In this document: in pieces, positions 12,426 through 24,504 of the stretch
How positions within the stretch are numbered: position 1 is the first letter of the stretch
How the letters are laid out: every line of letters starts with the position of its first letter
Assembly: GCA_036924085.1 (NCBI GenBank)
Contig: JAVGWX010000004.1
Location: 8,269,044 to 8,333,043, forward strand
DNA: 64,000 bases
DNA from: Ariolimax columbianus
Taxonomy: Eukaryota; Mollusca; Gastropoda; Stylommatophora; Arionidae
Reading direction: 5' to 3'
Notes under the pieces: generated by a model
Told to the model about the DNA's origin: nothing
Databases searched by the model: none
The model's input: the letters and a program-made list of their open reading frames with translations, nothing else
Translations under genes and position numbers: made by a program

Positions 12426-13099
12426 ATCTGCGGTATTTTGTAACAGCCTTCTAAAGCATTTAATTTCAAACATTGTATCGTGTTTGTGTTTGCAATCAGT
12501 TATTTCGTTGGTTATGCCCATGTCTGACAAGCATATGATGTCACACAGCGAAGATACGTCCTCATTAATGATATCTTCATACCTTGTGGCTTGTGGCCTG
12601 TCGTTAATGTGTAATCTGTTTTAAATTGGGTAAGGAAGTTGTTGCAATCCATTGATTAACCTCTATTGAACATTGTTTTGAATTGTTGTTTGGTCTGTTA
12701 ATTCCAATTATGTCCCTATATTATATTTCTACATTCTCTATAACGCTTTGCTTATTTGTTCGCTACTTTGTTTGTTGTTAATATTTTAGTTGTTTTATAG
12801 GTTTTTTTCTGTGTTTTTGTTTACACACACATCTTGTGCCTCACTGTATTTTTGAGTATTACCCAATTAGATGTTCCAGTTTATAATATGCATCGTTTCT
12901 GGTCCCACATACGTTTCGCTCTGCAGTCGATGATCCATTCTTGAATTCTTAGTTCTTAGTTAAACTGTACTTCTACGGGGGCAGATGGCACTGTGCAGGT
13001 CATAGCTCTGGTAAAAACTAGATGTAGCCGGGAGAAGGGTTTCTTGCTTTGCAGGCTAAGCTCTAGCAGATTAATACCCCACTGCGTTGAGACAAGTGC
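12426..13099. other. Intron sequence, nothing recognised
   Basis: AT-rich sequence with no convincing coding, RNA or repeat signal. Confidence 0.45.
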
Positions 13100-13330
13100 T
13101 TACGAAGGGTGGTTAACCGATGTTCGAGTCCATCTTAATAGACTGAAACACTAGAGAAAAGCATACCTGAAGACATTTAGGCACCATCTATACTGCTCTA
13201 AACAGACCACCTAACCAAGGCCGGTGTTATGTCATGTCACACAGTTAGTCGCCTCTTACGACATGCGCGCTGTGAGGCAGTGGTGCTATTCTTGTTCTCG
13301 TCATACACAAAGAGCCCGGCAGACCACTCG
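13100..13330 (+). mobile_element. Possible SINE remnant with a conserved SINE core-like motif
   Basis: Holds a B-box-like gttcgagtcc near 13120 and the string agtcgcctcttacgacatgc near 13250. The latter resembles a core motif I recall as common in invertebrate, including molluscan, SINEs. This rests on memory of the motif; no second copy exists in the window. Confidence 0.35.
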
Positions 13331-13720
13331 GGCACATTCTTGCATTGAAGTCTCCAATGACGACCGTATAGTTGTGATATTCTCGCAAAGCTCTCTTTAG
13401 ATTGTCGTAGAAATCAGTATTTTCTCGTTAATCGTTATATCATGTTGGTTCACATACCTGTATAACGGAAGCAGTATGACACTTGGAAATAGGTTCTACT
13501 AAAACAGAAAACAGAGCTAGACTGTGGTTACTTGTTGAACGAGATGAGCAATTCCGGACCGGTGACTAGCAAACCGGCTATTCATCATAGAATTGCTCTA
13601 GCGGGTACGAATGTATAATCCGATTCCGTCACCCCAAGTGTTTGATATTTCTTGTTTTCGTTTAAGCTGAGACCGATGATAATATCATTTACTCTGCAAC
13701 TCTAGTTGATTAGGGGGCTC
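13331..13720 (-). mobile_element. Eroded LINE endonuclease fragment (RTE-like)
   Basis: On the minus strand the sequence contains SVIQVCEPT, then YDNLKRALREYHNYTVVIGD running into FNARM. This is the APE-type endonuclease region of an RTE-like LINE (strand ...VYAPT... then GDFNA, catalytic Asp and Asn in GDFN). Stops and frameshifts interrupt it. It directly abuts the SINE-like piece on its 3' side. Confidence 0.6.
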
Positions 13721-13887
13721 AACTATTTTGCAGAGCATGTAGAAGGGTAGTTGCAGGTGCACAAGGTCAAGTGTGCGTTTCTAGTCAAGGTCTTTTGGTG
13801 GCCTGTAGTTATGTGGAAGAATTGAACAATAGTTACATCAGTGAAAGTAACAAATTGCAACCCATGAAACAAAACAGGAAGCTCTTA

Positions 13888-16545
13888 TTAACTTAACGTC
13901 TTTATACTGGTTTAGAAGACTCTGCAGAGTCTTTATACAACAGTTTCATTTACATTACCTTGCTCTGAAAGCTAAAAAGGTATTCTTAAATGCATTTATT
14001 GTCCCTGCATCAACTACCTCATGTGGCAATGCATTCCAAGGATTCACTACTCTCTGCATAAAAAAGTATTTCCTAATTTCTAATCTGGACCTCTCTTTAG
14101 TTAATTTGTAGCTATGCCCTCTTGTTCTTGTGGGTGGTTGTATTTTTTTTTTAAACTTGTTAGTCTAATTTATCTGTTATAAATCTGTATTAAGTCACAG
14201 CGAATTCTTCTCTTTTCTAGACAATGTAGGCCGGTTTTTCTGAGTTGTTCCTCGTAACTGTAATTCTGGAATCCCACTATTAGTTTTGTCGCTATTTTTT
14301 GTATTCTTTCCAGCAGGTTTATATCCCTTCTATGATAAGAACTCCACACATGTACACAGTACTCCAATCTAGGTCTAATACTTTATATAGTTTGACTACC
14401 ACTTCCTTGCTCTTATGTTTAATGTTTCTTTTAATCATACCCAACATTGAATTTGCCATTTTCATGGCTACCTGAACTTGCTCACTCACCTTACCTGTGT
14501 GATCAATTATAATTCCTAGGTTCCTTTTCTTTATATATCTTTCTAATATTGTTTTCGCCCATTCTGTAATTGCGTTCCATGGTGATCTACCCATGTCGAT
14601 GACTGTACATTTATCTGCATTAAACCCCACTTACCAGCTTACAGACCATTCTCGAATTGTATCTTAATCAGACCTCAATATATCCACTTCTGCGTTTGAT
14701 AAGATACTACTGCATAGTTTTGTGTCATCAGCAAATTTTGCAATAATGGATCTCATAATGTCAAAACCGTTTATATATCAAAAACAAAATTGGTCCCAAA
14801 ACCGAGCCCTGTGGCACTCCACTTTTCACTTCACACCACTCAGAGTACTCCTTATTTACACTCTGTCTTCTTGCCGCTAACCAATGTTCAATCCATTTGG
14901 CAAATTCCCCACCTAATCCATGTGATTTTAACTTTCAAAATAATCTTTTATGATATACTTTATCAAAGGCCTTTGCAAAATGTAGATAAATAACATCCAC
15001 TGGCTCCCCTTTATCTATCATTTTAGTAACCTTCTCCTTTAATTCTAATAGATTTGTTAAGCATGATCTCCCTCTAGTAACTTTTGCTGACTATTTCTGA
15101 TTAGATTAAATTTGTCTAAATGCCTTACAAATTTTTTATGTGATTATTGGCTCTAAAAATGTACAATCTATGCTCGTTAAACTCACAGGTCTATAATATG
15201 CTGGATCTAATTGTTTGCCTTCTTTGAATAAGTGGATCACTCCTGGATCTTCCCAATCCTTTGGAACAATCCCTTTTGCAAGTGATTGAGAACATAATAT
15301 AGCCAATGGTTTTGCTAGTTGGTCTCTAATTTCATACAGCAATTTTGGATGAATACCATCTTGACCTGAACATTTATCCACTTTACGCTCCTCAATTTTT
15401 TTTAAAACCATTTCTTATGTAATACAGATTGAACGTAATCCCGTCGTTCCAATATCTCTTTGAAAGATATCCATAGACTCTGTTATCTTGGAGCAGTCCT
15501 ATTTTTTTGTGTAGACTGTGCAAAAGTACTGATTTAGTAGATTAGCTGCCTCTCTATTCTCACTTATTATTTTTCCTGTACTTTCTATTAGAAAACCTAC
15601 TTTGTCTTTCGTTCTTTGCTTTTTTCTAACATAAGAAAAGAAGCTTTTAATATGAGTATTGATCCACTGAGCAAGTTTTTTTCTTTGGAAGTCTATTTTT
15701 GCTGTTTTATTCACTTTCTGGGCTATGTTCTGCTTGTCCAAATATTTCAAATATGTTTTTTTTTATTTATCTGCTGTCATATATTTTGTCCGTGGTTTTT
15801 ATTTTAAGCTCTTCTACTTTTAACTACAAATCTAGTTATCCACTTTTTATGCTTGGGGATTACCTCACTATATCGAACACATTCCTCTTTTAGCTTTTCT
15901 AGAACTGTTTGAAAACTACCCCACTCTTGTTCAACATCTGTTGCTCCGAGAATATCTTTCCATATTATGTGGCTCGCTGCCTCTTTCATCTTTTTATGAT
16001 TTGCCTTAGAGTAGTTGTAGGTTCGCGTGTTTATCTGTACTTTTTTCCCTGCAATAAGATCCCAACGGATGATTTGATGGTCACTTGAGCCAAACATGTT
16101 TTCCTCTATAGTTAAAGTATGGTTACCTCTGTTGGCTGCTTCTACACGTTGATTTAACAAATTGTCAGGTATGCACTCAACAAAATGTTTTAACTCTACA
16201 AGTTCTTCTGCCATATCCAATTTGATTTCTGGACAGTTTAAATCCCACATTAATAATATTTTCCCTTCACTTGCTTTAATATTCAACTAATCAGCTCCTA
16301 TTTTCCTGTTTTTGACTTGATGGACATATATAGCATACTCCAATCACTGTTTTTTCACCCCCACTTGCTATTTCTCCCCATACACTTTCATTTTTGTTAC
16401 CACATGATAAATGATCTTTGATCGTTATATAAACTGAATGTGTACAGTATAATAACACGCCATCACCGTTAACCTTGTCTCCAACCATCATATCTTTCCT
16501 TAACATTGTATATCCTTCTAAGTATTCATTCCATGCCAGAAGAAG
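13888..16545 (-). mobile_element. CR1/L2-like LINE, 5'-truncated, decayed (copy 1)
   Basis: Homologous along its length to the plus-strand copy at 40245-43112. Order on the minus strand: partial APE endonuclease (EGYTMLRKDMM..., GGEKTVIGVCY, SSDHQIIRWD), connector (TRFVVKSRRA), reverse transcriptase (YYRPVSLTS, KFADDTKLCSS) and C-terminal region (ERIQKIATKLIVGFQNYSYE). The 3' end carries ttaacttaacgtctttatac, the complement of the family tail. Several frameshifts and stops make it non-functional. The endonuclease start is missing, and the RNase H LINE at 16566 begins at that end. Confidence 0.88.
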
Positions 16546-16565
16546 AAATGCGAACATTTGCTTAT

Positions 16566-19500
16566 ACTTCTTTTTCTTCGTACGCCGTCAGACGTCAACT
16601 TGAATTTATTCGAAAAAAGCAGCTGTCATCCTGAGGCTGTCGACACTGCCATAGAGCTAGTCTAGTGTTAGCACTGGTGATGGCCACATGTGCTTTCTCT
16701 GGTCCTCGTATGTCGGGCAATTTTGCAGCAGATGTTCAGCGGTCATTTACCCTGTACCACAAGTGCATTTGCCAGTGCCACCTATCGTCAGTTTATTGAA
16801 TAGGTGGTACCTCAGTCTGTTGTGGCCTGTGCGGAGTCTGAAGATCACGACCTGCTCCCTTCAGTTCAACTGCTAATAGGAATCATTTTGTGTGTAGTAT
16901 GTATGTTCTGTTTTCCATTTGGCCATGTATCTGGCCCTAATAAACCTTTTGGGCTCTTCGTAGGTCACACTATAACCTGGTTGTGGTAGTCTTGCACCTT
17001 CTTGTGCCAGTCTGTCTGCCTCCTCGTTGCCTGGATGTTACAGTGGGATGGAACCCACTGTACCACTACTCTTTTTGGTGCGGACTGCTGGCATAGTTGA
17101 CAGAGTACTGCTCTTAAATCATTAAGTTCAGTATTTTTCTGGCTTTTTAGTGCTGTAACTACAGCAATGGCATCTGTAAAAAGGACTATCAGGCTTTCAT
17201 TGCTTTCGCCTGTCAGCATTGCTGCTTTTACTGCTGCCTTCAGTGCCTCTGCCTCCGCTCTGAAATTGCTTGAGAATTTTCTGATTGCCACTGACAGTGT
17301 TATTTTTTTACCATTTGTTAGGCTCAAGAATACCCCTCCCCCTCCATTCTGTGCTGGGTTTGTTACAGAACCGTCGGTGTATGCATGGGTCCAGTCCATG
17401 CTTGGGTAGTTTCCGCTATGTACCTCAGGGTTATGTCTCTTCTTTCTTTTTCAGTCTGGCTGTTCTTATTTCCAATACCTGGTATATTTTCTACCACCTC
17501 CGGAATGATATGCTGCTTCCATGTTGGTTTGCGTACAGTAGGGATGGGCTTTGGTGTTCTCATGGTGTTCATAGGGTCTTCGCTCATCTTTGCTTTGGCT
17601 ATTTCTGAAAAGTTTCTCAGCTTTAGTTTCCCTTTTCCAAATCTATTTATTCTCTGAAGCATTGGATGGTCTGTCAGTCTTCTTAGTTTCTCTGCTTGCT
17701 GCTGGAATGTGCAGTCTCTTCTGTCGGTCATGGATTGCAGATTTGTAATCTTTTCAAATTCTACAATTGGCGTTGACTTCATGTCTCCTGTTATAACTCT
17801 CATGGCGTGGTTTTGAAGTTTGCTAATTTTCTCAAAGTTCGCCTTTGCTGCTGTTGTCCATGGCGCCATGCCATACTCGAGAACTGGTCTCACTCTTGCA
17901 GTGTACAGTTTCTTTAGTATACTTTCGTCTGCTCCCCAGTATGTGCCAAGACGTTTCCTCATGATTGCCATTCTTTGTCTGGCTCTCATTCGGTTTCTCT
18001 CGATCTGACTTTTCCATGTCATGCGCCGATCAAATGTGACGCCCAAGTAGTTTGGGTTGTAGTTTGGCCGCAGATATTTGCTGTTAAGACTTATTTTGGT
18101 GTTCTGTGGTTTATTTGAAAGCGAGAATATCGTACATGTTGTTTTTTCTTTATTTATTTTGAACAACCATGATTTCACGCATTCCTCCAACGATGTTAGG
18201 GCCTGCTGCATCCGATTGTTTGCTACGGTGAGATTTTTTTCAGAGGTCCACATAGCCAGATCGTCTGCAAACATGGAGCTGTGGAATCTTCTTAGTATAT
18301 TCTCTATGATGATGTTTATATACACAAGAAAATGTTTGGGTGACAGTACTCCCCCTTGGGGTACTCCTTGCTCCAGCGTCACATTTTTGCTCATCTGCCC
18401 GTGTACTTGAACTCTGGCTGTTCTGTTTTCGAGGTAGTGGCTGATCCATCTGTACATTTTTTCAAGATACTTCACTTCTTCGTAGCTTGACCTTAAGTCC
18501 CTCTTTCCACACCTTGTCAAATGCCTTCTCTAGATCCACCCAAACCGCTACTGTATGCTTTTTCTCTTGGCAAGGATCTTCTATTTCCTGTGCTATGAAA
18601 GTGATCTGGTCCTCAGTGGATCTATGTTATTTAAATCCTGCTTGCTGTTGAATTAATATGTGTTTTCTTCCAGTTTCCACATCAGTCAGGTGTTTATCAT
18701 ACGCTCCATCAGTTTACCTACACAGCTCAGTAGACTGATAGGCCTGTATCCATTTGGATCTGTTCTATCTTTTTCTTTCTTTGGTAATGGTATAAGTACA
18801 GCATCTTTCCATGCCTGCGGTACAATTCCCCTTTTCCAGATTTGGTTCAGGACTGACAGTAACTTCCTCTTTGCTGTTTGGCCCAACCCCATCAGCATTT
18901 CATTTGTTACCCCATATTTTCCGGGTGATTTCATTTTCTTTAAAGTTCTCATGGCCTCATTCATTTCATTCATCATTAGTTTTGCCATCATGTGCTACTC
19001 TGGTGCCATATTGATGTTGTCGTGGCTCTTTTTGTTCTTCACTAATGTCTGTATGCCTGTCTGTAGGGACATCAATGTGGTTTGCTCTGGCATAATGTTC
19101 TATAGAGGCGTTTGCTGCTTTTTTTCCAGTAAGCATGTTGTCACACCGCTTGATGGTAATGTGTTTATTTGATAGGGTTTCGTCATTCATGGCTCTGACT
19201 AAATTCGATAGTTTGTTCCCTTCTTTATCTAGATTGAAGCTTTCTGTTTTTTCTTTCCAACTGTCTCTTGTTATTTGGTTCAGTGTTCTTTTGTATTTCG
19301 CAGTGAAGGCCTTGAGGGCGATATTTGCTTTCATAGATTGCTCTCTCTCTGCCATGTTCCTAGCATTTTAAACTTCATCCTCAGCTTTCTGCAGTTTATG
19401 ATTCCAATATAGCTTGTAGTTTTTCCTTGCCCCTTTTGTGATGGTCTCGGTCGCTGCTTGCAGTATTACTTTGCTTAGGCTTTCCATTATAGGTTTCATA

Positions 19501-19925
19501 TTGTTAAATCGTGTGTTGATAGTTTCTCACAGTTCATCTGTCAGCATTGCAAATATGTCCCAGTCGTCTCGTCTGTAGTTCCAACGTGGCAGCGGTTTTA
19601 TTTCCTGGGGGCCAACTTCCATAGCCATATCTAGCCTAATTGGCCTATGGTCGCTACCTGCCAATTGGTCGAGCACCTGACGATCTATTTTGTGATGGAT
19701 ATCCCCCGTGGAGAAGACTAAGTCTGGAGTGGAGGTGGTGTGCCATGTTCTGGAGTAGAAGCTAGGGCTGTCGTCCAGCCTATTGATAAGATTGAGATTT
19801 GTGTCTATCTCCCAGTCTTTCACTTCATCCCCTCTGCTGTCTGTGTCTGAATATCCCCATCTCTCCGAGTGACTGTTGAAGTCTCCAACCACTAGGCAGC
19901 TGAAGTCCTTGATTTTCATATTTAC
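16566..19925 (-). mobile_element. RNase H-bearing LINE (I/Nimb-like), 3.4-kb copy A, broken
   Basis: Longest copy of a family with five copies here. On the minus strand: C-terminal part of an APE endonuclease (LVVGDFNSHSERWGY, GSDHRPIRLD), reverse transcriptase (NGYRPISLLSCVGKLME, LEQGVPQGGVLSP, MFADDLAMW) and RNase H (HAYTDGSV, FRAEAEAL, LFTDAIAVV, WVPSHCNIQ). The final RNase H motif (GNEEAD in other copies) is lost by a frameshift. A Cys-rich tail (CTCGTG, NCPTYEDQ) closes the element near an imperfect TTC tract, the complement of the family's (GAA)n tail. Copies of LINEs that carry RNase H belong to the I group; I cannot place it finer. It is 5'-truncated and has several stops. Confidence 0.88.
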
Positions 19926-21534
19926 TCATACGATTAAGGAAGAGCGTCCTTCGCAGGAATGTCTAATACGAGATGGATAGAAACAAAAATGATTATGAAA
20001 GACTAAAAGATAGTAGCGGTCCGGAAAAATTCTAAAAAAATAAACTGAAAAATCTGCAGACGCATCTTTATATTGAATCGCATTAGAGACATGTTTAAAA
20101 GATACTTGACAAAATATAGCACAGGACATGCATGGGTTCTAACTGAATGACTAATTGATAAAAATTTGAAGGAAAAAAAAAACAAGCTACATTGAAGTTT
20201 AGTTTCGGTTACGACAGATTTGCAAACAATCAACAGCATTCAGTGCGGGAGATAATACATTGTTGGCAATTATTAAATACTTTAAAGTACAAGTTAACCG
20301 GGAAGATAATATAACAGCTCAATATCAAATGACTTAACAATGCTGTGAGATGGTCATTTGGAGTTGCAAATTGGACTGATGCTACCAGCGGTGTACACAT
20401 GTATGTGTTTTTTTTTTACCATATCAGTTATCAACATATGTCTAGGCATGATTATCTTGAAGGCGAGTATAGAAACTACAATATTGAATCAACTCACGTT
20501 TGCAGTTTAATAGAGCACACATAAATGCGAAGAACAATGTCTTTTCGAACAACATCAGCACACCCTTAATAATGAATGGTGAGGACAAAATGTAGGAGAA
20601 CATCGCAACAACGACGAAATCATTGTAACAGTCTCAGACACCTACATACTCTAATCAGAGAAACAGAACTGCATATAGTTACATAATTAAAATATAAAGA
20701 AACTAGCTCACAAATGAAGTCTCAATGTGCCGTCAGGAAATAAGCAGGAACTGAACAAGAAGTTGCGACGACATACATTATGTCACTATTAGCAAATCAT
20801 TGTTACATTACAATAAAGACAAAAACAACTGATCAACAGTTCATGTACATCAAATCGTTGTTATCAGTGTCAAGCATAGACTATGACTAAGTCGTAATAA
20901 TACAAGATTGCGACATAAAAAAGGATATGCTTTCAAAATGTGGGCAGGGGGCTAGAAAAGGCAGTGTGAAACAAATGTGGGAGAAGGTTGAACCAGCGCC
21001 ATACATGTCATGTGTTGGTAGACACAGAACGTCTAACAAGGATGCTGCTAGACATAAGTACCGAGCAGAAGCATGGAATGAAAATCACAATGTCCACGCA
21101 TAAGTCACGCGAGCGACGATACAGTCTACTAGGTAATTCTAACGACGAAATGGTACTATGAGATAAGACGTGATGCCTCTTATTTCCCCAAATCCAGAAT
21201 GAAATCAACAACTATAATAATCATGAATAACAACTGTCCAATGGCAATAGACATTATTACAACATGTGATAAAGAGAAGACCTGCAGGTAACTATCTGGT
21301 TTATTTGCCTAAATGTGATGTCTGTGGTACATCTCCGAATTATGAAAGCAAAAACTTCCACAGGCACATGTTATATGAGAATGTTCAGATTGGTAACAAC
21401 CTAAACCAATAGATAATATTATTCGATACATTACGATCACGACGGTGTGTTCACATACCAAATAAAGCTGTTGTCAAAGACACAAGGATAGATTGTCTGA
21501 AGACAGAGGAAGGTTTATTTCAAGGCAGAGGCGG
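19926..21534. other. Intron sequence, nothing recognised
   Basis: About 1.6 kb of AT-rich DNA with short unrelated reading frames. No transposon, RNA or exon signal seen. Confidence 0.45.
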
Positions 21535-21615
21535 GCTGTCGTCCTTTTTAGGGCGCGCAAAAGAGTAAGCCTACTCATTGTGGGCAATTCAACAACGACA
21601 ACAACAACAAAACAT
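21535..21615 (+). repeat. Dispersed repeat tail shared with 31556-31625
   Basis: Shares gtccttttt-agggcgcgcaaaagag, then cctactcattgtgggca and a (CAA)-rich end with the element at 31370-31630. This looks like a 5'-truncated copy of a short retroposon with a CAA-rich 3' tail. Confidence 0.5.
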
Positions 21616-22320
21616 AGTTACTGATTGTCTAAAGACTCATAGACGGGTGTCTGAAGACACAGAGGCGGGTAATCATTAGACAGCAAATCACAATAATTGA
21701 TCGGCAGCAATTGTCAGTTTAAATGAAAAACAACACTTTTCAATGCTAGACTCTTCCAAATAATGCTTTTGAAAATGGCAGGAAATATATGTTATATATA
21801 CACTTAGAGCATCACAAGAACTTGTTTCCAGATGAGACGTTTATGATGTTAATATTTATGTCAATGCAAAAGGCGGAAATAGATAACACCAAACTTGAAA
21901 TGATTATTCAACGAATATTTGGCAAACATAGTGATAGATGATAAGTGTATCGCCCGCAACAGGGATATCCATGACCTGTCCATTGTTAGAGCAATCCATG
22001 CACGACGTCAGCAGATCATTGAAGTTTTATTGACAAAATGGGGTCATTGTGGTGTCAGTTCCTGCACGTGACCGTGTGCACGATACATTACTTGTACATT
22101 CATTGAATATCATCAGGCAACTTGTAACACCTAGTGATTATCTCATGAGTACCACAAACATTAGTATTGCATTGCTTTATACGGATCTTTACTATGCACC
22201 ACCAAAGCTATACCTAGTTGACATTACAATGATATACAGAAACATAGAGGAAACAACAATTGTAATATAATAATAATAAATAAATTATTCGAATAAACAA
22301 AATAAAATAAAATGTACGTT

Positions 22321-22532
22321 GGGGACGGCGTGGGCTAGTGGTTAAGTGACACCACCCACAACTCATAAGGTGCTGAGTTCGATCCCCATCACAGCACCGG
22401 CCGTTACCGCAGAGAAGCAAACCCTTAGAAAATGCAGGAGGAAGCAGACCCTTACATAAAATGCACGCTGAAGTCGGATGCACTAGACCGACATGCGCAA
22501 AATAAAAATCACAGTGCAACGCACACCGCCTT
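22321..22532 (+). mobile_element. tRNA-derived SINE (second family)
   Basis: A perfect A-box consensus tgggctagtgg (22331-22341) and a B-box gagttcgatccc (22375-22386) lie about 34 bp apart. The 70-base head reads like a tRNA gene (ggcgtgggctagtggttaag). The body then runs through ccgttaccgcagagaagc to a weakly conserved end. The head lacks a foldable acceptor stem, so this is a SINE rather than a tRNA gene. Confidence 0.7.
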
Positions 22533-23099
22533 GGGTGTTAGAATGTAATTCCCTATTGAATAGAACACTACCATTTTATTTTTATTTAGAATAGTGAAGG
22601 TACCAATGAGTCGTATCTTAAGTAACCAATGTTACATTTATGAGTATTTAAAATATCTTCATTCACTATGACTATCCCCCCCCCCCCACTTTTATTCCCC
22701 CAACCCATCCCGGATGTGCCAAAGTAAAAATAATATTGGTATAATCATTGTTTTAAAAATAATCATATGTTTTACAAAATGGATTGTGACCAGTACCTGC
22801 CCTCAAGTATGTACTATAATCAATGCTATCCATGAAATGTTCCCGTTGCGTACTTGACATAATAAACAGAGATGAACTAACGTATACCGACCGACATTTA
22901 GAAACAAATGGCAACGTCTGATACTACAAAGTGAAGAAGGCGATAGATATCAACTCGAAAAATCAAGCTCGTCCCTGCCATGGCAAGGCCAGCTAGAAAA
23001 TGATAATACACTGAAAAATGTAAAAATCAATTGAAGAATATTTACTGTTAAAGAGCATGCACGGATAGAATAAATGACAAGTGTATGAAGATAGGGAAA
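22533..23099. other. Intron sequence with a poly-C run
   Basis: Contains a C run at about 22675-22688 and otherwise nothing recognised. A short cysteine-containing frame near 22785 has no acceptor site and a stop after a few residues. Confidence 0.45.
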
Positions 23100-23510
23100 T
23101 GTCATTGACAGTTCTAAAGTGGACTTTGACTGGAATATATTATAGGTTTAGGAACCAATAACAGGTCGTTGACGGTACTAAGGTGGACTTTTAATGGAAT
23201 ACCTGATAGGTTAGGGAGGCTATGACAGGTAATTCACAGTTCTAAAGTGGACTTTGACTAGAATACATGCTACGTTAAGAGAAATAGTACTAAAGTAGAC
23301 TAGAGTGGAATGAATGGGAAGTCATTGACAATAATAAATCATACTAGACTGGAGAAAAGTGACCAGTCATTGACACCACTAACACGTACTGAACTTCAAT
23401 CAATGACAGATCATTGACAGTACAAGAGTATGATAGGTTGGAATAAGCAACATATCATTGACTACACTAAAGCACGCTAGAATGGGAAAAAGGAGAAATT
23501 TAGAAAGACA
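23100..23510. repeat. Degenerate 64-bp minisatellite
   Basis: The start of the unit, attgacagttctaaagtgga, recurs in diverged form at 23104, 23168 and 23232, giving a 64-bp period. Later copies are more eroded and shortened. Confidence 0.7.
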
Positions 23511-23727
23511 GTAATGTGTCGTGTGTCTCATCAAGCAGATTTACTGGTTTCTGGTAAGATGGCAATACTCGTTATTGACATCACATAATCGATTGTTCCT
23601 GTCCTGGTTGTGACATGTGTATGCTAGAACCCACAATGGAATGTTTGTAATGTATTTTATATGTATGTGTTCTTTGGAACTGAACAAATTATTACACAAG
23701 CAAGACAAGATAAAATCTCGTTTCCAG

Positions 23728-23859
23728 AATGTTCTTCTCTATATTATGGAGAAAATTGTTCCTTGCTTTGCCCGACACACTGTTACCATAAACGTTGCAA
23801 CCAGATAACAGGGGCATGTGAAGTGTGCAATAAAAACCGTTCTGGACCTAAGTGTGAAG
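23728..23859 (+). CDS. Internal exon: one eight-cysteine EGF-like module
   Basis: The exon is 132 bp (44 codons), after an acceptor ending tttccag and before a gtagag donor, phase 1 on both sides. It encodes C-x8-C-x3-C-x3-C-x4-C-x6-C-x2-C-x8-C with YYGENC early and GPKC last. The spacing is identical to that of the exon at 28972 and matches the second module of the exon at 2155, apart from that module's missing first loop. This makes membership in one gene likely. It is a laminin-type EGF-like extracellular module, probably for protein-protein or ligand contact; no catalytic role. A long TATC microsatellite begins only about 25 bp after the donor. Confidence 0.83.
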
Positions 23860-23882
23860 GTAGAGTTAGTACTATTTAATCA

Positions 23883-23922
23883 TTTATTGTCTATCTAGCT
23901 ATATATCATCTATATATCTATA

Positions 23923-23973
<51 letters not shown>

Positions 23974-23976
23974 ATA

Positions 23977-24011
<35 letters not shown>

Positions 24012-24213
24012 ATCTATCTATATATCTATCTATATATGTATCTATGTATCTATCTACTTATCTATCTATCTATATATCTATTTATCTATATATATATCTA
24101 TCTATCTATCTAACTATCTATCTTTCTATCTATCTATCTAGCTACCTACATATCTATATATATCTATCTAACTATATTATCTATCTGTCTATATATATAT
24201 ATATATCTATCTA

Positions 24214-24254
<41 letters not shown>

Positions 24255-24272
24255 ATATATCTATCTATTTAT
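23883..24272. repeat. Compound (TATC)n/(TA)n microsatellite
   Basis: Long tract of tatc and ta repeats with occasional variants, in the intron right after the EGF exon. Confidence 0.95.
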
Positions 24273-24504
24273 CGTTGACAGAAGACCGACCGAAAATAGA
24301 CAGAATGACGTTTGTTGCGCAGATACCATTTAAGCAATATGAGAGCGCCATTTTTGTTATACCAAACCTAGATATAAGCTCAGTGGGGCAAACCTCCAAA
24401 CGAAACAGAGATATTCACGATTCAAACCATAGCATGTACAGTGATATCAATATATAAGCCACAGAATGATTTTGTTTTCGAAGAACCTGACAACTTCAGA
24501 TCAC

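Noticed and set aside
16566..19925. Target-site duplication for LINE copy A
   Set aside because: ttgcttatac and ttactcatac at the ends match at only 8 of 10 bases and the 5' limit is uncertain, so it was not called.
22321..22395. Functional tRNA gene
   Set aside because: The boxes fit, but no acceptor stem or cloverleaf could be drawn and a SINE-like body follows.
22785..22850. Additional EGF-like exon
   Set aside because: A few cysteines occur after gattgtgac, but there is no AG acceptor and a stop comes early.
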